Positions 43,299-52,131 of a stretch of DNA of 64,000 nucleotides are shown in pieces. A program made the translations under genes and the position numbers. The notes under the pieces were generated by a model. The model saw only the letters and a program-made list of their open reading frames with translations. It was not told where the DNA came from and did not search any database. Numbering within the stretch: the first letter of the stretch is position 1; each line of letters starts with the position of its first letter. The DNA lies in contig NZ_JBAJJM010000008.1 of the NCBI RefSeq assembly GCF_036880405.1, forward strand, positions 82,866 through 146,865, written 5' to 3'. This stretch comes from Mannheimia indoligenes (GTDB taxonomy: Bacteria > Pseudomonadota > Gammaproteobacteria > Enterobacterales > Pasteurellaceae).

Positions 43299-44231
43299 TT
43301 ATCGACTACCAATTCTAAAAATATTTCGCATAGTCGCTACTTTTGCCGATAACCAACCGATAAATACACAAAGTACAATTAAGAAAAAGGCTTCGCTAAA
43401 ATTTAAGCTTTTTAATTCAAATTGAACGGTGAACATATCGGTTACATATTTCACAATCCCCGTAAAGTAGCTAATAGTTACTGCACTAAACAATACCGCT
43501 AATAAACTACCGAAAAAGCCATAAATCATTCCTGTATAGAGGAATGGACGAGCAATAAAGTGATCCGTTGCTCCTAAAATCTGCTGTACTTCAATCGCGG
43601 CTTTACTGTTTGCAACATCCGTTCTCACACTATTGCCAATCACTAAAAAGACCGCTAATAACATTAGTAATGTACAAACAATCGCAATTCGTGCAATAAG
43701 CCACGTTAAAGCGGTTAATTTTTCTAACCAACCATTATCTAAACGAACTTCTTGTACGCCTTTTATTTGTTGTAAACCATTGCGTAGCTCAACCATTGCG
43801 TCAGCATTATTGAAATTTGCCTTTGGCTTTAAGGTAACCACCGCCGGCAGAGGGTTTTCATCTAAAATATCTAACGCTTCACCAAAACCGGTCCAAGAAC
43901 GGAATTCTTCTAAGCTCTGCTGACGAGAAATATAATTAAACGAGTCAATTTTATCCTCTTCATAGGCTCGAATACGATCAACCACCGTATTCACATCGTG
44001 TTCAGCCAAGTTTTTATGTAGATAAACCGTAAGCTGTGGTTCTGGATAAAACTGCGTTGCAGCTGTGTGCGTATTTTTCCACAGTAAATAACTTACCGTT
44101 GGAATAGTGAGTGAAACCGCAATCACCAATATGGTTAAAAATGTGCCAAGTTTGCGTTGCATTAAATCTTGCCAAACCGCTCGTAAAGAGTAGCTGGTTT
44201 GAGCACCTAATTTGTTAAATGAACGAATCAT
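43299..44231 (-). CDS. ftsX: Cell-division ABC transporter permease FtsX
   Basis: Partner of FtsE at the septum; signals to periplasmic amidase activation. 310 residues: cytoplasmic N-terminus, one membrane segment (about 30-50), a large periplasmic loop (about 60-180, including FYPEPQLTVYLHKN), then three membrane segments (ALTWLIARIAIVCTLLMLL; SLLAVLFSAVTISYF; FFLIVLCVFIGWLSAKV). Nine bases downstream of ftsE; last gene of ftsY-ftsE-ftsX. Confidence 0.94.
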   Translation of the reverse strand: MIRSFNKLGAQTSYSLRAVWQDLMQRKLGTFLTILVIAVSLTIPTVSYLLWKNTHTAATQFYPEPQLTVYLHKNLAEHDVNTVVDRIRAYEEDKIDSFNYISRQQSLEEFRSWTGFGEALDILDENPLPAVVTLKPKANFNNADAMVELRNGLQQIKGVQEVRLDNGWLEKLTALTWLIARIAIVCTLLMLLAVFLVIGNSVRTDVANSKAAIEVQQILGATDHFIARPFLYTGMIYGFFGSLLAVLFSAVTISYFTGIVKYVTDMFTVQFELKSLNFSEAFFLIVLCVFIGWLSAKVATMRNIFRIGSR

Positions 44232-44240
44232 AATCTTCCC

Positions 44241-44894
44241 TTAAAATTTGAGATGCCCTTGTTCCAACACCAAACACGGTTTTGGACGTTTTGAGATAAT
44301 ATTAGTATCGTGCGTAGCAATCAGCACCGTTGTACCGGCTTGGTTAAATTCTTCGAATAATCGGAAAATCTCAAACGAAAGCTTTTCATCTAAATTTCCT
44401 GTTGGCTCGTCAGCCAATAAGAGCGTTGGACGATGTACAATAGCTCTGGCAATATCCACACGTTGCTGCTCGCCACCTGAAAGGTGTAATGGCAGATAGT
44501 TTGCTTTATCCGCAAGCCCTACTCGCTCAAGAGCAATGCGAGCTTCACGCTCCACAATGGCTTGGTTCATACCTAAAATAATTAACGGAAGAGCAACATT
44601 ATCTAAAATGGTTCTATCGGTTAATAAACGGTAATCTTGATGCACCATTCCGATTTGGCGACGTAAAAATGGCAACTCGTGATGAGAAAGGCGGGTAATA
44701 TCGTGTCCGTTAAACAAAATTTGTCCGCCATTGGCACGCTCAATCCCCATAATTAATTTTAAAAGCGTACTTTTACCCGCACCGGAATGCCCGGTAATAT
44801 ACGCCATTCCACCTGCGGGCAGATGAAAATCAATGCCTTGTAAAGCCGGTTTACCGCCTTTGTAAACCTTGTTCACATTAGTAAATTTAATCAT
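44241..44894 (-). CDS. ftsE: Cell-division ATPase FtsE
   Basis: ATPase partner of FtsX. 217 residues from the ATG giving MIKFTNVNKVYKGG; a longer frame reads back into ftsY without any FtsE sequence and is rejected. Walker A YITGHSGAGKSTLLKLIMG, signature LHLSGGEQQRVDIARAI, Walker B TLLLADEPTGNLD, switch His LIATHDTNII. Overlaps the end of ftsY by eight bases, so ftsYEX is one coupled operon. Confidence 0.95.
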   Translation of the reverse strand: MIKFTNVNKVYKGGKPALQGIDFHLPAGGMAYITGHSGAGKSTLLKLIMGIERANGGQILFNGHDITRLSHHELPFLRRQIGMVHQDYRLLTDRTILDNVALPLIILGMNQAIVEREARIALERVGLADKANYLPLHLSGGEQQRVDIARAIVHRPTLLLADEPTGNLDEKLSFEIFRLFEEFNQAGTTVLIATHDTNIISKRPKPCLVLEQGHLKF

Positions 44895-46377
44895 TATGTT
44901 CGTCCTCGTGGCTAAATAAGGCTTCAATAAATTCTTCTGCATTAAACGGACGCAAATCTTCAATCTTCTCGCCAACACCGATAAAACGGATAGGAATATT
45001 GAATTGATCTGCAATCGCAAAAATCACCCCACCTTTTGCCGTACCATCTAATTTGGTTAATGTAATACCGGTTAAACCAACTGCCTCATTAAACAGTTTT
45101 GCTTGGCTAATCGCATTTTGCCCAGTGCCTGCATCAAGGGTAAGCATAATTTCGTGCGGTGCAGTTTCATCATATTTTTTCATTACACGCACAATTTTTT
45201 TCAGCTCGTCCATCAGATTATTTTTGTTCTGCAAACGCCCAGCCGTATCGGCGATAAGCACATCAATGCCTTTTGCGGCAGCTGATTGCATTGCATCAAA
45301 AATAACTGATGCAGAATCTGAACCTGTACTTTGTGCTACCACAGGAATGTTATTTCGTTCACCCCAAACTTGAAGTTGTTCCACCGCTGCTGCTCGGAAG
45401 GTATCACCCGCAGCTAACATTACCGATTTTCCTTCATTTTGAAATTTACGGGCTAATTTGCCGATAGTCGTAGTTTTACCCACACCATTCACGCCAACCA
45501 TTAAAATCACATACGGTTTTTTCTCTTCAAGCACTAGTGGTTGAGCCACAGGTTTTAACACTTCGCCTAACTCAATTTTTAATTGTTGATAAAGTAAGTC
45601 AGCATCTTTTAGCTGCTTCTTAGTAGCGTGTTGCGTTAAATTGTTGATAATTTTTTGTGTGGTCGGCATACCTAAATCCGCCACAAGTAACTGTTCTTCT
45701 AGCTCTTCAAATAATTCATCATCAATTTTCTTGCCACTGAAGAAATTACGGAAACCCGAACCAATGTTTTGTTTGGTTTTAATTAACCCCTGAATTAAAC
45801 GGCTAAAGAAACCACCCTGACTCGGTTTTTCTTGGTATTCGTCTTGAATAGTTGACTCTTCAACGATGTCTTGAACATTATTCACTAATTCGGTTGCCGC
45901 GACTTCCTCAGCTACAGCGTTTTCCACTTGGTAAGCAACTTGCTCTTGTTCGTTGAGATCTAGCTGTTCAATCGCAATATTTTGCAGATTTTCGACCGCT
46001 TGTTCGGCTTTTTCTTCTTCAAATGTTTGTTCGATTTTATCTTCAACATCATCAAAGAATTCTTTTACCTCTTCAACTTTTTCTTCAACAAACTCTTTGA
46101 AATCTTCGACTTTTCGCTCGAATTTATCTTCAACCTGCTCAAATTTCTCTTCGAGCTGCTCTTCTTTTTCCTCAACATAATCTTCTAGTTGATCTGCCTT
46201 TTCTTCAATTTTATCTTCCAGCTCATCTAATTTCTCAGAAAACGACTTCTCGGCTTCCGGTTCACTAATGACAGGCTCTTCTGGCTGAATAATTTCTTGT
46301 TGGATCTCTTCCTGTTTTGCTTCTTCTTTCTTACCAAATCCAAGCCAAGACCAAAAACCTTTTTTCTTTTCTGACAT
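44887..46377 (-). CDS. ftsY: Signal recognition particle receptor FtsY
   Basis: SRP receptor GTPase docking ribosome-nascent chains to SecYEG. 496 residues. N-terminal acidic A-domain (residues 1-195) consists of repeated Glu/Lys-rich coiled-coil stretches (EEKADQLEDYVEEKEEQLEE-type heptads), longer and more repetitive than in many relatives. NG domain from about residue 200: G1 VGVNGVGKTTTIGKLA, G2/insertion AAGDTFRAAAVEQL, DTAGRLQNKNNLMDEL, G4 TKLDGTAKGG, ending FIGVGEKIEDLRPFNAEEF. Divergent from rsmD, the classic arrangement. Confidence 0.95.
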   Translation of the reverse strand: MSEKKKGFWSWLGFGKKEEAKQEEIQQEIIQPEEPVISEPEAEKSFSEKLDELEDKIEEKADQLEDYVEEKEEQLEEKFEQVEDKFERKVEDFKEFVEEKVEEVKEFFDDVEDKIEQTFEEEKAEQAVENLQNIAIEQLDLNEQEQVAYQVENAVAEEVAATELVNNVQDIVEESTIQDEYQEKPSQGGFFSRLIQGLIKTKQNIGSGFRNFFSGKKIDDELFEELEEQLLVADLGMPTTQKIINNLTQHATKKQLKDADLLYQQLKIELGEVLKPVAQPLVLEEKKPYVILMVGVNGVGKTTTIGKLARKFQNEGKSVMLAAGDTFRAAAVEQLQVWGERNNIPVVAQSTGSDSASVIFDAMQSAAAKGIDVLIADTAGRLQNKNNLMDELKKIVRVMKKYDETAPHEIMLTLDAGTGQNAISQAKLFNEAVGLTGITLTKLDGTAKGGVIFAIADQFNIPIRFIGVGEKIEDLRPFNAEEFIEALFSHEDEHND

Positions 46378-46455
46378 ATTTTTCTCTCATTTATACTGAA
46401 AATAGACTAAACTTACATAGTTTATCAAAAAAACCTTTATTTTCCTTTAGTGAGT

Positions 46456-47046
46456 ATGAAAAAAAATCGAAATTCTCCGCAATCTAGCCAGCAAATGGGT
46501 GAAGTGCGTATTATTGCCGGGCTTTGGCGAGGTAGAAAATTGCCAGTGTTGAATGCAGAAGGGCTACGCCCAACCACAGATCGGGTGAAAGAAACACTGT
46601 TTAATTGGTTAATGCACGATATTGCTCACTCACGCTGTCTGGATTGTTTTGCCGGCAGTGGCTCACTGGGTTTCGAGGCTCTCTCTCGCCAAGCACAAGC
46701 GGTCGTTTTTTTGGAAAAATTTGCAAATGCGGCAAACCTATTGAAGAAAAATCTGCAAACATTAAAAACGGAAAATGGTTCGGTTATTCATACCGATACA
46801 TTGCACTATTTGTCAAATAAAAATAGCAGCGAACCGTTCGATATTGTATTTATCGATCCACCTTTTCATCAAAATCTTGTGCCACAAGTATTAAAACTGT
46901 TAGTTGAAAATCATTGGTTGGCAGAGAATGCGATTTTATATGTGGAAACAGAGAAAAATCACGATCCATTAGATTTACCTGAAGGCTGGCAGATTTTAAA
47001 AGAAAAAGCAGCCGGAATGGTGGTAAGTCGTCTAATTCAAGCATAA
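46456..47046 (+). CDS. rsmD: 16S rRNA (guanine966-N2)-methyltransferase RsmD
   Basis: Methylates G966 in helix 31 of 16S rRNA. 196 residues from ATG 46456; a GTG at 46450 is also possible. Conserved: VRIIAGLWRGRKLPV, GLRPTTDRVKETLFNWL, SAM motif CLDCFAGSGSLGFEAL, and the catalytic FIDPPF (residues about 134-139). A full extended uptake signal (caagcggtcgttttt...gcaaa) is embedded at 46696-46728 in the coding region. Divergent from ftsY. Confidence 0.93.
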   Translation: MKKNRNSPQSSQQMGEVRIIAGLWRGRKLPVLNAEGLRPTTDRVKETLFNWLMHDIAHSRCLDCFAGSGSLGFEALSRQAQAVVFLEKFANAANLLKKNLQTLKTENGSVIHTDTLHYLSNKNSSEPFDIVFIDPPFHQNLVPQVLKLLVENHWLAENAILYVETEKNHDPLDLPEGWQILKEKAAGMVVSRLIQA

Positions 47047-47129
47047 ACTTTTGTTTTTTATAACTAAAAGATATAAAATACAATGTATCTGTATAACATT
47101 TTTGTAACAATACAATTAGAATTAAGAGT

Positions 47130-47441
47130 ATGAAAAAATTAACACCTGATGAAGCAATTGATATTGCTTACGATATTTTCTTAGAAATGGCAGGCGAGAA
47201 TTTAGATCCTGCTGACATTTTACTATTCAATCTCCAATTTGAAGAGCGTGGTGCGGTCGAAATGGTCGAAACTCGTGATGATTGGGATCAAGAAATCGGC
47301 ACATTAATTGACCCTGAGGCATTCGCGGAGGTTTGGGTCGGTTTAGTGAACGAGCAAGATGAAATGGACGATGTGTTCGCCCGTTTCTTAATTTCTCACG
47401 AAGAAGAAAATCGTGAATATCACGTTGTTTGGAAAGAATAA
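47130..47441 (+). CDS. Double-stranded-DNA-mimic protein (HI1450/YciU, DUF440 family)
   Basis: 103 residues, strongly acidic, closely following the family pattern: AIDIAYDIFLEMAGENLDPA, ILLFNLQFEERGAVEMVET, DWDQEIGTLIDPEAFAEVWV, LVNEQDEMDDVFARFLISHE. H. influenzae HI1450 was described structurally as a dsDNA mimic that binds HU-alpha; whether this copy does so is not visible in the sequence. Ribosome-binding site is weak. It ends 11 bases before the flavin reductase start. Confidence 0.88.
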   Translation: MKKLTPDEAIDIAYDIFLEMAGENLDPADILLFNLQFEERGAVEMVETRDDWDQEIGTLIDPEAFAEVWVGLVNEQDEMDDVFARFLISHEEENREYHVVWKE

Positions 47442-47452
47442 TAAGGAAAAAT

Positions 47453-47965
47453 ATGTCGAACATTGATACATCTCAACCTATTGAGGCTTCACTACAATTC
47501 CGTGAAGCAATGGCACATTTATCATCAGCGGTTAGTATTGTTACTACCAACGGTATTGCAGGTAAAGTAGGACTAACTGTTTCTTCAGTAAGCTCGGTAA
47601 CAGATGCTCCTCCCACGGTTCTTTTTTGCATTAATAAAAATAGCCACGTTCACGATATTATCAAACAAAACGGCAAAGTGTGCATTAATGTGTTAAACCA
47701 CGAGCAAGAAGATATTGCCAAGCATTTCGCTGCAATCCTTGAAAGCACAATGGAAGAACGTTTTAGCTGGGATATTTGGGATAACGGCTTCGATGATCAG
47801 CCTGTGCTACGCAGTGCAATTTCTGCTTTACAAGGAAATATTGTCGATACTCACGCAGTGGGAACGCATACTATTTTTGTGGTGGAAGTGAGCCACATTG
47901 ATGTAGAGCCAAATCACAGTTTAGTCTATTTTGCTCGTCAATTTAGAAGTGTAAGCATTGATTAA
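47453..47965 (+). CDS. Flavin reductase (HpaC-like)
   Basis: NAD(P)H:flavin reductase of the flavin-reductase domain family that supplies FADH2 or FMNH2 to two-component monooxygenases. 170 residues from the ATG giving MSNIDTSQPIEASL, with aagga seven bases upstream; the longer frame from 47429 begins inside the previous gene. Conserved core: FREAMAHLSSAVSIVTTNG, GLTVSSVSSVTDAPPTVLFC, CINVLNHEQEDIAKHFA, GTHTIFVVEV, SLVYFARQFRS. No HpaB-like partner monooxygenase is adjacent. Length matches E. coli HpaC (170). Confidence 0.85.
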   Translation: MSNIDTSQPIEASLQFREAMAHLSSAVSIVTTNGIAGKVGLTVSSVSSVTDAPPTVLFCINKNSHVHDIIKQNGKVCINVLNHEQEDIAKHFAAILESTMEERFSWDIWDNGFDDQPVLRSAISALQGNIVDTHAVGTHTIFVVEVSHIDVEPNHSLVYFARQFRSVSID

Positions 47966-47992
47966 TAAAATATATTTCACCTAAATTTGATC

Positions 47993-48020
47993 AAATCCGA
48001 CTTTTTTAGTCGGATTTTTT
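47993..48020 (+). terminator. Intrinsic terminator before tehB
   Basis: Stem aaatccgact/agtcggattt (47993-48002, 48008-48017) with T-run. Confidence 0.85.
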
Positions 48021-48082
48021 ATTGCCTGCAATTTAAAAGTGATAAAATTTCAGCGTTTATGTTAAGAATGAAGGAAAATGCA

Positions 48083-48961
48083 ATGGAAAACTTAATTTGC
48101 TATAAACAAATGCCGGTATGGACAAAAGATACCCTACCGCAAATGTTCCAAGAAAAGCACAACACCAAAGTCGGCACTTGGGCAAAGCTCACGATTTTAA
48201 AAGGCTCGCTCAAATATTACGAACTCACCGAAGAAGGGGATGTGGTTAAAGAAGATATTTTTGATGCTAACCACCAACGCCCAATGGTTGAACCGCAATT
48301 ATGGCACAAGGTGGAAGCCTTATCTGACGATTTAGAGTGCCAACTTTCCTTCTATTGCAAGCCTGAAGACTATTTTGCAAAAAAATATAATCTCACCACC
48401 ACCCATTCCGAAGTGTTGAATACGGTTAATTACATCAAAGGTGGAAAAGCTCTTGATTTAGGCTGTGGACGTGGACGTAACTCGCTCTATCTTAATTTAT
48501 TAGGCTTTGATGTAACCGCCGTTGATCATAATCAGGAAAGTATTGATTTTCTTAACTATATAATCGAAAAAGAGCAATCTCACCACATTACTGCGGATAT
48601 TTATGACATTAATGAGGCAAGCATCGGCAATCAAAATGGTGAATATGATCTTGTTATTTCCACTGTAGTAATGATGTTCTTAAACCGTGAACGAATTCCT
48701 GCGATTATTGAAAATATGCAGAAAAATACTAAAGTCGGTGGCTACAATCTTATTGTCTGTGCTATGAGCACCGATGATTACCCTTGTCCAATGCCATTCT
48801 CTTTTACCTTTGCTGAAGGTGAGCTGGCAAATTATTACAAAGATTGGGAGCTGGTAAAATACAACGAAGATTTGGGGCATCTCCACAAAACTGACGAATA
48901 CGGCAACCGTATTCAACTGCGTTTTGCTACAATGTTAGCGAAAAAAATCAACGAAAATTAA
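48083..48961 (+). CDS. tehB: Tellurite resistance methyltransferase TehB
   Basis: SAM-dependent methyltransferase associated with tellurite resistance. 292 residues from the ATG giving MENLICYKQMPVWT, with aagga eight bases upstream; a longer frame starts in the terminator at 47987 and is rejected. N-terminal TehB-specific cupin-like domain (about residues 1-95, GTWAKLTILKGSLKYYEL) and a C-terminal methyltransferase with SAM motif KALDLGCGRGRNSLYLNLLG and FDVTAVDHNQES. The N-terminal extension matches H. influenzae TehB (286 residues) rather than the shorter E. coli form. In H. influenzae it also aids oxidative-stress resistance. Confidence 0.92.
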   Translation: MENLICYKQMPVWTKDTLPQMFQEKHNTKVGTWAKLTILKGSLKYYELTEEGDVVKEDIFDANHQRPMVEPQLWHKVEALSDDLECQLSFYCKPEDYFAKKYNLTTTHSEVLNTVNYIKGGKALDLGCGRGRNSLYLNLLGFDVTAVDHNQESIDFLNYIIEKEQSHHITADIYDINEASIGNQNGEYDLVISTVVMMFLNRERIPAIIENMQKNTKVGGYNLIVCAMSTDDYPCPMPFSFTFAEGELANYYKDWELVKYNEDLGHLHKTDEYGNRIQLRFATMLAKKINEN

Positions 48962-48971
48962 CCGCTTGTAG

Positions 48972-48990
48972 GGGGAATGACAATTTCCCC
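48972..48990 (+). terminator. Weak hairpin after tehB
   Basis: ggggaa (48972-48977) and ttcccc (48985-48990) form a 6-bp stem; only a short T stretch follows. Confidence 0.4.
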
Positions 48991-49027
48991 TTAAATTTAC
49001 CTTTCATTTATTGAAAATTAGCATTCC

Positions 49028-49039
49028 GCAAACGTTTGC
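49028..49039. promoter_or_regulatory. PurR operator before purM
   Basis: gcaaacgtttgc is the perfect palindromic core of the PurR box (GCAAACGTTTGC). A tataat hexamer at 49046-49051 follows, so the operator covers the likely -35 region. Only one candidate PurR site is seen in the window. Confidence 0.85.
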
Positions 49040-49088
49040 TTATGCTATAATACCCTCGTTTTTTCATTCATTTACTGTTGAGGTTAAA

Positions 49089-50126
49089 GTGAGCAACACA
49101 CAACTTAGTTACAAAGATGCCGGCGTTGATATTCACGCAGGAAACGAATTAGTCGAACGAATCAAAGCGGATGTTAAACGTACTCGCCGCCCCGAAGTGA
49201 TGGGTGGATTAGGCGGTTTTGGAGCATTATGTGCAATACCGGCTAAATACAAAGAGCCAATTTTAGTATCAGGCACAGATGGCGTTGGTACAAAACTACG
49301 TTTAGCCATCGATCTCAACAAACACGATACGATTGGTCAAGATTTAGTCGCGATGTGTGTAAATGATTTAGTGGTACAAGGTGCAGAACCGCTTTTCTTT
49401 TTAGATTACTACGCAACAGGAAAATTAGATGTTGATGTAGCAACAAGTGTTGTTAAAGGCATTGCCGACGGTTGTGAAATGTCGGGTTGTGCATTAGTCG
49501 GTGGGGAAACTGCTGAAATGCCGGGAATGTATCACGAAGGCGATTACGACTTAGCCGGTTTCTGCGTAGGTATTGTTGAAAAAGCAGGCATTATTGATGG
49601 TTCAGCAGTCCAAACAAATGATGTGCTAATTGCATTAGCATCAAGTGGTCCACACTCAAATGGTTATTCCTTAATTCGTAAAGTGTTAGAAGTTAGCAAT
49701 ACCAATCCAGCAACGGAACTATTAGAGGGTAAACCACTTAGCGAACATTTACTTGCCCCAACAAAAATCTATGTGAAATCGGTCTTAAAATTAGTGGAAG
49801 AAACAGATGTTCACGCTATCGCTCACTTAACCGGAGGCGGTTTCTGGGAAAATATTCCACGTGTATTACCTGAATCAGCAAAAGCAGTTATTGATGAATC
49901 TAGCTGGCAATGGTCTGCTGTGTTTAAGTGGTTGCAAGAAAAAGGTAACATCAGCCGTTATGAAATGTACCGCACTTTCAACTGCGGCGTGGGTATGGTG
50001 ATCGCACTACCTGCTGCTGATGTAGAAAGAGCCTTAGCTTTGTTAAAAGAGAACGGCGAAAATGCGTGGATCATCGGTAAAATCGAAGATTTAGGCAATG
50101 GTAGCGAACAGGTTGAAATCAACTAA
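49089..50126 (+). CDS. purM: Phosphoribosylformylglycinamidine cyclo-ligase
   Basis: AIR synthetase, fifth step of purine synthesis: ATP-dependent ring closure of FGAM to AIR. 345 residues from the GTG at 49089 (VSNTQLSYKDAGVDIHAGN), the E. coli length; an ATG 78 bases upstream overlaps the PurR operator and promoter and is rejected. Motifs: GLGGFGALCAIP, LVSGTDGVGTKLRLA with ATP-site residues, QDLVAMCVNDLVVQGAEPLFFLDYY split as DLVAMCVNDLVVQG, GGETAEMPGMY, and LTGGGFWENIPRVLP. purN, usually next in E. coli, is not here. Confidence 0.95.
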   Translation: MSNTQLSYKDAGVDIHAGNELVERIKADVKRTRRPEVMGGLGGFGALCAIPAKYKEPILVSGTDGVGTKLRLAIDLNKHDTIGQDLVAMCVNDLVVQGAEPLFFLDYYATGKLDVDVATSVVKGIADGCEMSGCALVGGETAEMPGMYHEGDYDLAGFCVGIVEKAGIIDGSAVQTNDVLIALASSGPHSNGYSLIRKVLEVSNTNPATELLEGKPLSEHLLAPTKIYVKSVLKLVEETDVHAIAHLTGGGFWENIPRVLPESAKAVIDESSWQWSAVFKWLQEKGNISRYEMYRTFNCGVGMVIALPAADVERALALLKENGENAWIIGKIEDLGNGSEQVEIN

Positions 50127-50150
50127 TTTGCAAAATAAATGCTAAAATTA

Positions 50151-50176
50151 GCCGCTTGTAGGCAACTGCAAGCGGT
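50151..50176. terminator. Uptake-signal hairpin after purM
   Basis: gccgcttg (50151-50158) and caagcggt (50169-50176) with a following T-run (50180-50186), ending purM before the small membrane gene. Confidence 0.6.
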
Positions 50177-50199
50177 TAAATTTTTTATAAGGAATGCAA

Positions 50200-50469
50200 A
50201 TGCAACTATTTTGGCTTTTTTATTTTGTGATGATGAATTTTGCCTCGCTTTATTTGATGTACAGTGATAAGCAAAAAGCGATTCAAAAAACGTGGAGGAT
50301 CCCTGAAATTACGTTACTCTCTTTTTGTCTGTTGGGTGGGGCAATCGGCACTTACTGTGGTATGAAATATTTCCGACACAAAACCCAACATTGGTACTTT
50401 CATATTGCGGTAGTATTCTCATTTTTTGCTTGGCTGATCGGCTTGCCCTATTTTTATTTAGCCTTGTAA
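50200..50469 (+). CDS. DUF1294 family small membrane protein
   Basis: 89 residues from ATG 50200; ATG 50194 is too close to the ataagga ribosome-binding site. Three hydrophobic segments (about 3-20, 40-60, 68-88) separated by a basic loop with the family signature YSDKQKA and WRIPEITLLSFCLLGGAIGT followed by MKYFRHKTQHW. Function unknown in the family. Monocistronic behind the purM hairpin. Confidence 0.8.
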   Translation: MQLFWLFYFVMMNFASLYLMYSDKQKAIQKTWRIPEITLLSFCLLGGAIGTYCGMKYFRHKTQHWYFHIAVVFSFFAWLIGLPYFYLAL

Positions 50470-50535
50470 TCACATAAATTTATCATAAATTTTTCTTATC
50501 CGAAGTCGCAATTTATATCCTAGTCCTCTATTTAG

Positions 50536-50557
50536 AAATTTGATGTAGATCACATTC
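50536..50557. promoter_or_regulatory. Candidate CRP site upstream of aspA
   Basis: aaatttga-tgtaga-tcacattc matches the CRP palindrome (TTTGA-N6-TCACA, 50539-50554); about 65 bp before aspA, a known CRP/anaerobic target in relatives. Confidence 0.6.
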
Positions 50558-50620
50558 TTTATCCCTTAAAATAGGTATTATTTAATAAAACTTACCACAA
50601 TCCATTTTAAGGAGATAAAA

Positions 50621-52045
50621 ATGTCAGTACGCATTGAACACGATTTATTGGGCGAAAGAGAAGTACCGAATGAGGCTTATTGGGGTATTCATACATTAAG
50701 AGCAATTGAGAATTTCAATATTTCAAATGTAACTATTTCTGATGTACCTGAGTTTGTGCGTGGTATGGTGATGGTGAAAAAAGCTACTGCTTTAGCCAAC
50801 GGAGAGCTCGGTGCAATTCCGAAAAAAGTTGCCAATGCGATTGTTGAGGCGTGTGATGAAGTGTTAGTGAAAGGGCGTTGCCTAGACCAATTCCCATCCG
50901 ATGTTTACCAAGGCGGAGCAGGTACTTCGGTAAATATGAATACCAATGAGGTCATAGCCAACCTAGCATTAGAATTGTTAGGTGAAGCAAAAGGTAAATA
51001 CGATATCATCAACCCAATGGATCACGTTAATGCCAGCCAATCTACTAACGATGCCTATCCAACCGGCTTCCGCATTGCAGTTTACAACAGCATTATTAAA
51101 TTAGTGGATAAAATTGTTTATCTACAAACTGCCTTTGAAAATAAAGCCACCGAGTTTGCCGATGTGTTGAAAATGGGGCGCACCCAATTACAAGACGCAG
51201 TGCCGATGACACTTGGTCAAGAGTTCAAAGCCTTTGCGGTATTATTGGAAGAAGAAGTTCGCAACCTCAAACGCACAGCTGAATTACTGCTTGAAGTAAA
51301 CTTAGGAGCAACCGCCATCGGTACTGGCTTAAACACGCCTGAAGGTTATTCAGAACTTGCGGTGAAATATTTAGCGGAAGTAACCGGACTACCTTGCTCA
51401 CTCTCAGAAAACTTGATTGAAGCCACCTCTGACTGTGGAGCTTATGTGATGGTACACGGAGCGTTAAAACGTACCGCAGTAAAAATGTCTAAAGTATGTA
51501 ACGACTTACGTTTACTTTCATCCGGTCCGCGTGCAGGTTTAAATGAAATCAATCTGCCTGAACTGCAAGCCGGTTCTTCTATTATGCCAGCAAAAGTAAA
51601 CCCGGTTGTACCGGAAGTCGTAAACCAAATCTGCTTTAAAGTGATTGGTAACGACACTACCGTAACCTTTGCCGCTGAAGCAGGTCAATTACAATTAAAC
51701 GTAATGGAACCGGTGATCGGTCAAGCAATGTTTGAATCTATTGAATTGCTTGCCAACGCTTGCGTGAACTTACGTGATAAATGTATTGACGGCATTACCG
51801 CTAACCGTGAAATCTGCCAAAACTATGTGTTTAGTTCAATCGGTATTGTAACTTACCTCAATCCGTTTATTGGACACCACAATGGCGACATTATTGGTAA
51901 GATCTGTGCAACCACAGGCAGAAGTGTACGTGAAGTGGTACTTGAACGTGGTTTACTCACAGAAGAGCAATTAGATGATATTCTCTCTGTAGAGAACCTA
52001 ATGAATCCGACTTATAAAGCAAAACGCTTTACGGAAGATGAATAA
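50621..52045 (+). CDS. aspA: Aspartate ammonia-lyase
   Basis: Deaminates aspartate to fumarate and ammonia, feeding fumarate respiration in anaerobic Pasteurellaceae. 474 residues. Fumarase/aspartase blocks: EHDLLGEREVPNEAYWG, GGAGTSVNMNTNEVIANLAL, HVNASQSTNDAYPTGFRIA, and the signature GSSIMPAKVNPVVPE with the catalytic SS loop. Length matches E. coli AspA (478). Ribosome-binding site aagga. Monocistronic, convergent with the sapF-like gene. Confidence 0.96.
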   Translation: MSVRIEHDLLGEREVPNEAYWGIHTLRAIENFNISNVTISDVPEFVRGMVMVKKATALANGELGAIPKKVANAIVEACDEVLVKGRCLDQFPSDVYQGGAGTSVNMNTNEVIANLALELLGEAKGKYDIINPMDHVNASQSTNDAYPTGFRIAVYNSIIKLVDKIVYLQTAFENKATEFADVLKMGRTQLQDAVPMTLGQEFKAFAVLLEEEVRNLKRTAELLLEVNLGATAIGTGLNTPEGYSELAVKYLAEVTGLPCSLSENLIEATSDCGAYVMVHGALKRTAVKMSKVCNDLRLLSSGPRAGLNEINLPELQAGSSIMPAKVNPVVPEVVNQICFKVIGNDTTVTFAAEAGQLQLNVMEPVIGQAMFESIELLANACVNLRDKCIDGITANREICQNYVFSSIGIVTYLNPFIGHHNGDIIGKICATTGRSVREVVLERGLLTEEQLDDILSVENLMNPTYKAKRFTEDE

Positions 52046-52084
52046 AATCTCCTCATAAGGAATTAAATCATTTAATTTCATTAC

Positions 52085-52122
52085 AATAGGGCAAGCAGTG
52101 AATTATTTCTGCTTGCCCTATT
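52085..52122. terminator. Bidirectional terminator between aspA and the SapF-like gene
   Basis: Perfect 14-bp stem (aatagggcaagcag 52085-52098, ctgcttgccctatt 52109-52122) with T-run; the arms partly match the uptake core (gcaagc). Confidence 0.85.
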
Positions 52123-52131
52123 ATTTTTAAT

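Noticed and set aside
45953..46188. Open frames antisense to the FtsY A-domain, rich in Ser/Phe.
   Set aside because: They are shadows of the repetitive Glu/Lys codons in ftsY.
47987..48082. A 32-residue N-terminal extension to TehB.
   Set aside because: It starts inside the upstream terminator and has no ribosome-binding site; ATG 48083 follows aagga at proper spacing and matches family length.
49028..49039. gcaaacgtttgc was considered as part of the three-hairpin repeat, which also contains caaacg/cgtttg.
   Set aside because: It lacks the rest of the repeat and is the exact PurR operator placed at a promoter for purM.
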